Source: Gammaproteobacteria bacterium (GTDB lineage Bacteria; Pseudomonadota; Gammaproteobacteria; QOAV01). Taken from it: a stretch of DNA of 7,047 bases. The position numbers were made by a program, and so were the translations under genes. The DNA is taken from contig JALXFQ010000129.1 in the NCBI GenBank assembly GCA_027067235.1, positions 1 through 7,047 of the forward strand. The letters are read 5' to 3'. Of the stretch, positions 1-4,646 are shown one piece after another; within the stretch, counting starts at the first letter, position 1, and the number at the start of each line of letters is the position of its first letter. The notes below the pieces were generated by a model that saw only the letters and a list, made by a program, of their open reading frames with translations, searched no databases and was not told the origin of the DNA.

Positions 1-2
1 TT

Positions 3-743
3 TCAAGCCTGGTACGATTCCTCCGGGATTTCGGCATTGCTGTGCACCTGCTGCACGTCATCCAGATCTTCCAGCGCGTCCAGCAGCTTCAGCACCTTGA
101 CGCCATCGTCCACGGACAGATCCACGGAGGTGGAGGCACGCTGTTCGATCTCGGCATATTCCGGCGCAAGACCCGCTTCTTCCAGCGCCTTTTTCACCTC
201 GTGAAAGGATTCCCATCCGGTGGTCACTTCGATGGAGCCGTCTTCATTGGTCTGCACGTCATCCGCACCGGCTTCGATGGCGGCCTCCATGATGGCGTCC
301 TCGTCGCTGCCCTCCGGATACACCATGACGCCGAGCTTGCTGAACAGATAGGCGACAGACCCGGACGTACCCATGTTGCCGCCATATTTGGAGAACGCAT
401 GGCGCACTTCACTGACGGTACGGTTGTTGTTGTCGGTCATGCACTCCACCAGCACGGCAACCCCGCTGGGCGCATAACCTTCAAACGTGACTTCTTCATA
501 GTTCACGCCTTCCAGTTCGCCGGTGCCGCGCTTCACCGCATTTTCGATATTGTCTTTTTTCATGTTCGCGCCCAGCGCCTTGTCGATGGCGGCGCGCAAG
601 CGCGGGTTGGCATCGGGGTCACCGCCGCCCATGCGCGCGGCAACCGTGATTTCCTTGATAATCTTGGTAAAGACCTTGCCGCGTTTGGCGTCCTGCGCCG
701 CCTTGCGGAACTTGATGTTGGCCCATTTGCTATGTCCAGCCAT
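3..743 (-). CDS. yebC: YebC/TACO1 family translation-associated protein
   Basis: The 246-residue product is clearly YebC and has the same length as the E. coli protein. It opens with MAGHSKWANIK and continues with RKAAQDAKRGKVFTK, the run GGGDPDANPRLRAAIDKAL, then NNRTVSEVRHAFSK and GSVAYLFSK, all hallmarks of the family. The fold is an N-terminal helical domain (about residues 1-75) followed by two alpha/beta domains. An upstream in-frame ATG at 767 would add eight residues. The start at 743 is preferred because MAGHSKW is the family N-terminus and an AGGAG site lies 5 bases before it. YebC was long labelled a transcriptional regulator. More recent work on the YebC/TACO1 family ties it to relief of ribosome stalling on proline-rich stretches, in the cytoplasm. 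In relatives it usually lies between aspS and ruvC. Here aspS is about 3.9 kb away, and any ruvC would lie beyond the left window edge. Confidence 0.97.
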   Translation of the reverse strand: MAGHSKWANIKFRKAAQDAKRGKVFTKIIKEITVAARMGGGDPDANPRLRAAIDKALGANMKKDNIENAVKRGTGELEGVNYEEVTFEGYAPSGVAVLVECMTDNNNRTVSEVRHAFSKYGGNMGTSGSVAYLFSKLGVMVYPEGSDEDAIMEAAIEAGADDVQTNEDGSIEVTTGWESFHEVKKALEEAGLAPEYAEIEQRASTSVDLSVDDGVKVLKLLDALEDLDDVQQVHSNAEIPEESYQA

Positions 744-748
744 TGGTA

Positions 749-753
749 CTCCT
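749..753 (-). promoter_or_regulatory. Ribosome binding site of yebC
   Basis: AGGAG on the minus strand, 5 bases before the ATG at 743. It lies inside the longer open frame that begins at 767, so it decides for the internal start that gives the family N-terminus MAGHSKW. Confidence 0.85.
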
Positions 754-906
754 GATAAAGCGGTCAATGATTGCGCCGAATACTATCATTCCAACCCGGA
801 TTTCTCACCGGGAACCGCGTTAAATTCACGCAGCGGGCGCCCCTGCCACGCTACCCGCCCCTTTCCAAAGTGAATGTCTCTCCATAACAACACCTACTAA
901 AGACTA

Positions 907-936
907 TTCAATACCCGCATCAGGTCAACTTATAAT
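907..936 (+). promoter_or_regulatory. Candidate sigma-70 promoter for the small HMA-fold gene
   Basis: A perfect TATAAT -10 box sits at 931-936. The best -35 is poor: TTCAAT at 907-912 with an 18-base spacer, three of six consensus bases. Transcription would start near 943 and leave a leader of almost 90 bases before the ATG at 1031. This is the only strong promoter-like signal in the 287-base gap between the divergent genes at 743 and 1031. On the minus strand no convincing promoter for yebC was found. The rest of the gap holds no gene I can support. Confidence 0.45.
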
Positions 937-1016
937 CTTGCTCTGCGGTTTTCATTGGACGAGCCTGCACAGACAGGCCGGGAAAACAGCCATAACAAAC
1001 CCGATGTATTTTCACC

Positions 1017-1022
1017 AGGAGA
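1017..1022 (+). promoter_or_regulatory. Ribosome binding site of the small HMA-fold gene
   Basis: AGGAGA, with the AGGAG core ending 9 bases before the ATG at 1031. The open frame continues upstream to an ATG at 938 that lacks such a site, so this site decides the start. Confidence 0.8.
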
Positions 1023-1030
1023 CGCCGGAA

Positions 1031-1261
1031 ATGAATGATCTAGTAGATGTAACCGTTCATATCGATGAGTATATGGACAAGGAACACCGAAGCCTGCTCA
1101 CCAAACAGATGCGCGATGTCTCGGGAGTCGTCGCCGTCGGCCTGCGGGATCAGAACCCGCATCTGATGATCGTCGAATACGACCCCGACGCCACCAGTGG
1201 CGCCGCGATTCTTTCGCAGGTGGCCAGCAACGGCCTGCACGCGGAACTGATCGGACTGTAG
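1031..1261 (+). CDS. Small heavy-metal-associated-fold protein lacking the CxxC motif
   Basis: A 76-residue, probably cytoplasmic protein. Its pattern fits a ferredoxin-like beta-alpha-beta-beta-alpha-beta fold as in HMA (heavy-metal-associated) domains. Strand one is DLVDVTVHI near residues 3-11, helix one runs through HRSLLTKQMRDVSG, strands two and three are VVAVGLRD and HLMIVEYDP, then come a second helix and a final strand HAELIGL. In classical HMA metal chaperones the loop after strand one carries CxxC. Here that loop is IDEYMDKEH, and the protein has no cysteine at all, so copper-style metal binding is unlikely. The fold assignment is inferred from sequence pattern only. The next gene on the same strand starts 94 bases downstream with no clear terminator between, so the two may share a transcript ending at 1600. 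A true function cannot be named. Confidence 0.75.
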   Translation: MNDLVDVTVHIDEYMDKEHRSLLTKQMRDVSGVVAVGLRDQNPHLMIVEYDPDATSGAAILSQVASNGLHAELIGL

Positions 1262-1355
1262 CTGGCAGTCACTGCGCCGGCTGGTTGCGGGGCGTGGCGC
1301 GAGACAGCGGGCAGGCCGTTCGCGGCAGATTCCCGTTTGCGGTATCCTGCGCAGC

Positions 1356-1574
1356 ATGGATTCGCTCATTGACGAAGTGCTGCACTCGATACTGCATGCA
1401 TCCATCTGGCGCTCGACCTGGTATCTGTCGCTGCCGGCGCTGATCGGCCTCGGCGCGGCAGCGTTTGTCCTGCTGGCGTGGCGGCGAAGCAGGCGACCGG
1501 GGAAAACACGCAGACGGTTCAGAAAACCGCGCTATCGCTATCGCGCCTCGACCAGAAAACAGGACAAAAAATAA
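1356..1574 (+). CDS. Small single-pass membrane protein with a highly basic tail
   Basis: A predicted 72-residue protein that I do not recognise. Residues 1-21 are mildly amphipathic, residues 22-42 (from WYLSLPALIG to VLLAW) form one transmembrane segment, and residues 43-72 are extremely basic, with 17 arginines or lysines among 30. By the positive-inside rule the N-terminus would face the periplasm and the tail the cytoplasm. No Shine-Dalgarno site precedes the ATG. A TATCCT sequence at 1343-1348 could be a -10 box placed for a nearly leaderless message, but its -35 is poor. The TAA stop runs directly into the stem of a strong terminator, which supports the frame as a real gene end. Another frame overlaps from 1478 but runs through the terminator, so it was not preferred. 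The tail could bind acidic lipid or nucleic acid; this is a guess. Confidence 0.55.
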   Translation: MDSLIDEVLHSILHASIWRSTWYLSLPALIGLGAAAFVLLAWRRSRRPGKTRRRFRKPRYRYRASTRKQDKK

Positions 1575-1600
1575 ACGCCGCATCAGCGGCGTTTGTTTTT
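1573..1600. terminator. Bidirectional intrinsic terminator
   Basis: A perfect 9-base-pair hairpin with arms AAACGCCGC (1573-1581) and GCGGCGTTT (1586-1594) and the tetraloop ATCA. It is followed on the plus strand by GTTTTT. On the minus strand the A-run at 1566-1571 gives a U-run after the same stem. It ends the plus-strand gene stopping at 1574, whose TAA overlaps the stem, and the minus-strand DUF937 gene stopping at 1619. Confidence 0.88.
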
Positions 1601-1618
1601 CAGGACGACCCGACTGTA

Positions 1619-2080
1619 TCAGAACAGCTTTTTAGCCATGTTCATCATGCCTTCCAGGCCACCCACTGAATCCAGCAGGGAGCCGCCGGAGCTGCTTTTG
1701 TCCACCAGATCAGGCAGAACCTTCGACAATGTCTCGGCAAAGGAATGCTCATCTTCGCCCAGTTGCGAAGCGGCTTCATTGATTTTCTCCTCGCCGAACA
1801 GCTCTTTCACCTGATCCACGGATATGGCCTCGTTGTCGCCGTCGCCGAGCCAGGACTTGACCAGATCGGTAAAACTGTCGCTGGTATCGCCGCCCATCAT
1901 TTTGCCCACCAGAGCCCCCAGATCGAGGCCGCCGCTGGCACTTTCGCGGGAAACACTGCTGCTGTCGCGGGCGTCGCCGCCACCGAGCAGACTGCCCAGC
2001 ACACTGGCCAGAGTACCCTCATCGGCATTGCCGGACATCTGGTTCTTCAGCAGCGCCGTGCCCAATTCCATCAAATCCAT
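1619..2080 (-). CDS. YidB-like DUF937 family protein
   Basis: A 153-residue protein of the DUF937 (YidB-like) family, whose function is not established. The C-terminal half matches the family pattern: a SWLGDGDNEAIS segment (about residues 76-87), then VDQVKELFGEEKINEAASQL (88-107), and SKVLPDLVDK (119-128) before the glycine-rich GGSLLDSVGGLEGMM end. E. coli YidB is about 132 residues, so the length is usual. The N-terminal part has glycine, serine and acidic stretches and looks flexible. It has no signal peptide or membrane segment and is likely cytoplasmic. The ATG at 2080 has the strong site AAGGAGAG (2088-2095) 7 bases upstream. It is transcribed away from the exported-protein gene starting at 2265, and the two share a 184-base intergenic region. 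Family membership is secure; nothing in the neighbourhood suggests a job. Confidence 0.92.
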   Translation of the reverse strand: MDLMELGTALLKNQMSGNADEGTLASVLGSLLGGGDARDSSSVSRESASGGLDLGALVGKMMGGDTSDSFTDLVKSWLGDGDNEAISVDQVKELFGEEKINEAASQLGEDEHSFAETLSKVLPDLVDKSSSGGSLLDSVGGLEGMMNMAKKLF

Positions 2081-2115
2081 CTATTATCTCTCCTTATCGG
2101 GAATTCGAGCTGTTA

Positions 2116-2144
2116 CCTATACGCCGTTTTCCACCGTTGCGCAA
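2116..2144 (-). promoter_or_regulatory. Weak candidate promoter for the DUF937 gene
   Basis: On the minus strand, TTGCGC (2139-2144) and TATAGG (2116-2121) are separated by 17 bases, with three and four matches to the sigma-70 consensus. Transcription would start close to 2109, giving a leader of about 28 bases that includes the strong ribosome site. The matches are modest, so this is only a placement guess. Confidence 0.3.
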
Positions 2145-2189
2145 GCCGCCTGCCTGCAACCGCCGGTCCGCTCGACGAAGTCCGCCAGG

Positions 2190-2215
2190 TTTGTGACAAA
2201 GCGCATAGTCTGCGC
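2190..2215. promoter_or_regulatory. Two adjacent small dyads, possible operator
   Basis: TTTGTGACAAA (2190-2200) is a perfect inverted repeat with 5-base arms around one base. It is followed at once by GCGCATAGTCTGCGC (2201-2215), with perfect 5-base arms around five bases. They lie between the divergent DUF937 and exported-protein genes, just upstream of a TATATT box at 2229-2234. I do not match them to a known regulator, and short dyads also arise by chance. Confidence 0.25.
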
Positions 2216-2250
2216 AGCCGATCCGGGGTATATTTGCGCCACCAATAATG

Positions 2251-2256
2251 AGGAGG
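2251..2256 (+). promoter_or_regulatory. Ribosome binding site of the exported-protein gene
   Basis: AGGAGG, a perfect core, 8 bases before the GTG at 2265. It fixes a GTG start within a much longer open frame that reaches back to 1824 and would otherwise mislead the start choice. Confidence 0.85.
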
Positions 2257-2264
2257 AACTTTGC

Positions 2265-2777
2265 GTGTATCACTACAAGAAAAATCTGGCCCTGCCATTA
2301 CTCGGTGCCGCCCTGCTGGCGTCATCCACCTGCGCTGCTGCCGATATCCTGGCGGTACCCGATGTGGTGCCGTTCGCCAAAAGCGCCGCGGTACCGGCAG
2401 CGGTCAAGAATGAATGTGATCTGGGGAAAAAACTGTCCAGCTACCTGAACAGTTATGGCGCCAGCCAGTTTGACCAGGTGGTTTCCACCAGCAAGGCGCC
2501 AAAAGGTGCGAAAAAACTCAGCCTCAGCATGACCCAGGTGCAGGGCCGTCGCGGTGGCGCCTGGAGCGGTGCAAAATCGGTTCAGGTCAAGGGCAGGCTG
2601 ACCCGCAACGGCAAGGTTCTGGGCACTTTTGAAGCTCTGCGCGTTTCCGGTGGTGGCGTATTTGGCGGTTACAAGGGCACCTGCTCCATACTTGGCCGCT
2701 GCGTCAAGGCCCTGGGCAGGGACATCGCCACCTGGGCGGCCAACCCGGCCATGAACAGCCGTCTGGGAGACCTGTAA
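2265..2777 (+). CDS. Exported hypothetical protein with three conserved-looking cysteines
   Basis: A 170-residue protein from a GTG start. Residues 1-26 form a signal peptide: basic YHYKKN, a hydrophobic core LALPLLGAALLA, and AAA before Asp27 as a signal peptidase I site. Cys23 is not in a good lipobox, since threonine precedes it, so a lipoprotein is less likely. The mature part starts with an alanine- and proline-rich linker, then ECDLGKKLSSYL (Cys51), a likely beta region (LSLSMTQVQG, VQVKGRLTRNGKVLGTFEA), a glycine-rich turn VSGGGVFGG, and the segment CSILGRC (Cys140 and Cys146) leading into a C-terminal helix. A disulfide in the periplasm is plausible; one cysteine would stay unpaired. 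I do not recognise the family. The gene converges on the polytopic membrane protein gene with 14 bases between stops and no terminator in the gap. Confidence 0.82.
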   Translation: MYHYKKNLALPLLGAALLASSTCAAADILAVPDVVPFAKSAAVPAAVKNECDLGKKLSSYLNSYGASQFDQVVSTSKAPKGAKKLSLSMTQVQGRRGGAWSGAKSVQVKGRLTRNGKVLGTFEALRVSGGGVFGGYKGTCSILGRCVKALGRDIATWAANPAMNSRLGDL

Positions 2778-2791
2778 CCAGACCCGGTATT

Positions 2792-4546
2792 TCAGGATTC
2801 GTCAAGAAACTCCGGTATTTCAACGGTCAGTCGCGCCGGCTCCTTGGTCACTTCTGTTTTCGCCCCCGGATGCAGCAGATCCGCTTCGGGAACAGGCCCC
2901 GACAGTATTTCCTCCAGCGCCTTGTCCGCGTGTTGTTCCGACGCCGGTGGCGTTTTCCGACTGGCTGACCGGGGGTTTGCCGGCGCGTCCGCTTGTGACG
3001 CCGGCGCAGCCGGGGTATCTGCGGGCGTAGCGAAGGCCGGTTGCGCATTCACGCCAGCTGCGGTTTTTTCAACAGGCCGCGCGTGCCGGGGCCGGGTTTC
3101 CGCAGCCCCGGGATCAGGCGACAGCCGCCCGGGTATGGATACCCGCGTTGACTTTCTGGCAGTCCGCTCCATGGCAGGCTCGGACTGTTCGGTCTGTTCG
3201 GAACCCGCAGACGAGGACGCCGCCTGTTCGCCTTCCCGATAACGATAGCTGGCCACCAGCCAGACCAGGGCAGACATGCCCGAGGCGATCAGCACAAACC
3301 AGTAACGCGACGCAAACAATGCCATTTCCGGCGAGGGTGCTTGCAGCAGGGCAAAGCGCGCCAGCGTCAACAGGCCGATGAGGCCGAAAACCAGCAGGTC
3401 TGCCACGGGTCTTGCGCTGCGACGCACCAGGCTGAACAGCACAGCGAAGACAGCCGCTGCCAGCCAGGCAGCCAGACCGGCGTATTGCACCTGGCGCGCC
3501 AGCCCGCCATGGCCCATGATACTGAGAGCATACTGGTTAATCAGCGTCATCAGATTGGCCGGATTGGCGCCGTCGCTGAACAGGGCGGAAAGGCGAGCCT
3601 GCCAACCGGTCCAGGCCGGCTCGAAGCCAATGAAGACGCCGGCAAAGCCCTGTTTCAGCAGAAGGGAAGCGACAAAGCTCAGATAAAACACCAGCATCAG
3701 ACCCGGCAAGCGCCTTGCGCGACCAGTCGCAGACCGTCCCGCGCGATCCATGAAATAGATGGCAAATATCAGCAGGGCGCTGAGCAGAATCATCGACCCG
3801 TCCAGCTGGAAAAAGAATGCCTGCACCGAGCCAGCAACAACCATATAAAAAACTTCCGGCAAATTCCGTCCGGGTTTTCGTGATTGCACCAGCACATAGG
3901 TCAGGGCCAGAACCAGCGCCGACAGATAAGGCAGGGCGAAGACAATACCACCATTGTAAGGCAGGCCGGAGCCCACTATCGCCAGCCCCGCCAGCGGTGT
4001 GAAAGCCAGCCCCGCATACAATGAGCGCGCGACAGCTGCGGACAGCAGCAAGGCCCAGCCCAGATAGGACAACTGCCGGATCAACTGATAGATCTGGTAA
4101 TAGTCGAATTTTGTCAGCAACAGCTGGGTAACAGGCTTGGCGCCATGCCAGAAGTAATGATGCGAGCGTTTCTGCAATGCTATGCCCGACGTGTTGTCGT
4201 CAGCCAGAGCCTTGACCACGTCGCAGAGCTGATCATCCACCACGGTGCGTAAATAGCCCGGGTTCACCGCATTCAGCACCGGGTTGGCAGCGCGGTACAT
4301 CGCCATCAGACTCATGATGCAGTCAGCCCGGTGGTTCAAACCTATGGCGTTCAGGGGCGAGGCGAAACCCACGGTTTTCCAGGGGTATTCCATGGGGACG
4401 ATATTGTCGCTGGCCACGGCGGCGCGCACTCTTTGCTTCACCGTCTCCACGGGAACCAGGCGATCAGCGCCATAATGAACGCCGACAAAAACGATATTCA
4501 GCAGAACCGCCAGCATCAGCGCCAGCAGGAAAATTATGATTCGCAA
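2792..4546 (-). CDS. Polytopic membrane protein with periplasmic loop and disordered tail, GT-C-like
   Basis: A 584-residue inner membrane protein of unknown function. Residues 3-23 are a first membrane helix, about 24-158 a large loop predicted periplasmic, and 160-434 hold about nine more helices. The loop has Cys76 and Cys108, a possible disulfide, an acidic DD pair at 104-105, and the segment HHYFWHGAKPVTQLLL (129-144) before DYYQIYQL. From memory, this WHG...LL...Y..I pattern recalls uncharacterised bacterial proteins with a layout like membrane glycosyltransferases of the GT-C type, so sugar or lipid-linked transfer is possible but unproven. Residues 436-584 form a proline-, alanine- and charge-rich tail, predicted disordered and cytoplasmic, ending in VEIPEFLDES. 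The start is TTG, supported by GGAGAG at 4551-4556 and by the intact first helix; the next ATG would cut that helix. It lies 100 bases downstream of aspS on the same strand. Confidence 0.85.
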   Translation of the reverse strand: MRIIIFLLALMLAVLLNIVFVGVHYGADRLVPVETVKQRVRAAVASDNIVPMEYPWKTVGFASPLNAIGLNHRADCIMSLMAMYRAANPVLNAVNPGYLRTVVDDQLCDVVKALADDNTSGIALQKRSHHYFWHGAKPVTQLLLTKFDYYQIYQLIRQLSYLGWALLLSAAVARSLYAGLAFTPLAGLAIVGSGLPYNGGIVFALPYLSALVLALTYVLVQSRKPGRNLPEVFYMVVAGSVQAFFFQLDGSMILLSALLIFAIYFMDRAGRSATGRARRLPGLMLVFYLSFVASLLLKQGFAGVFIGFEPAWTGWQARLSALFSDGANPANLMTLINQYALSIMGHGGLARQVQYAGLAAWLAAAVFAVLFSLVRRSARPVADLLVFGLIGLLTLARFALLQAPSPEMALFASRYWFVLIASGMSALVWLVASYRYREGEQAASSSAGSEQTEQSEPAMERTARKSTRVSIPGRLSPDPGAAETRPRHARPVEKTAAGVNAQPAFATPADTPAAPASQADAPANPRSASRKTPPASEQHADKALEEILSGPVPEADLLHPGAKTEVTKEPARLTVEIPEFLDES

Positions 4547-4550
4547 CGCG

Positions 4551-4556
4551 CTCTCC
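4551..4556 (-). promoter_or_regulatory. Ribosome binding site supporting a TTG start
   Basis: GGAGAG on the minus strand, with the GGAG core 6 bases before the TTG at 4546. It supports this rare start codon for the polytopic membrane protein. The later in-frame ATG (residue 11) lies within the first hydrophobic helix. Confidence 0.65.
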
Positions 4557-4570
4557 GTGCAATGAAACCC

Positions 4571-4602
4571 GAAAAAGCCGTTTTATCACACCCGCGCGGC
4601 TT
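4571..4602 (-). terminator. Weak hairpin with U-run downstream of aspS
   Basis: Read on the minus strand, AAGCCG (4597-4602) pairs with CGGCTT (4575-4580) across a 16-base loop and is followed by a U-run. The stem is only 6 base pairs and the loop is long, so termination would be inefficient. It lies just 25 bases before the TTG start of the next gene. It may therefore act as a partial terminator that lowers expression of the membrane protein relative to aspS. Confidence 0.3.
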
Positions 4603-4646
4603 ATGCAGTTGTTTCAGCGCAGCCGGTCGCCGGATCCGGGCTGGCG

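Noticed and set aside
42..755. Long plus-strand open frame opposite yebC
   Set aside because: It is fully antisense to a certain gene, has no ribosome site, and its composition (many His, Gln and Phe) is typical of a mirror frame.
826..885. 19-codon minus-strand open frame upstream of yebC
   Set aside because: No ribosome site and no recognisable leader-peptide pattern such as repeated regulatory codons.
938..1030. Upstream extension of the HMA-fold frame
   Set aside because: It lacks a ribosome site at its ATG and overlaps the likely transcript start; the AGGAG site supports 1031.
1478..1669. Plus-strand open frame overlapping the small basic membrane protein
   Set aside because: It reads through the strong terminator and into the antisense of the DUF937 gene, with no ribosome site.
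1824..2264. Upstream extension of the exported-protein frame
   Set aside because: It runs antisense through the DUF937 gene; the AGGAGG site and the signal peptide place the start at the GTG at 2265.
3341..3883. Plus-strand open frame of 180 residues inside the membrane protein gene
   Set aside because: Its Gln- and His-rich composition is what the reverse of hydrophobic and alanine codons gives; there is no start signal or domain.
4620..4643. GC-rich hairpin CAGCCGG with CCGGGCTG just after aspS
   Set aside because: The arms pair with a bulge and no U-run follows, so it does not qualify as an intrinsic terminator.
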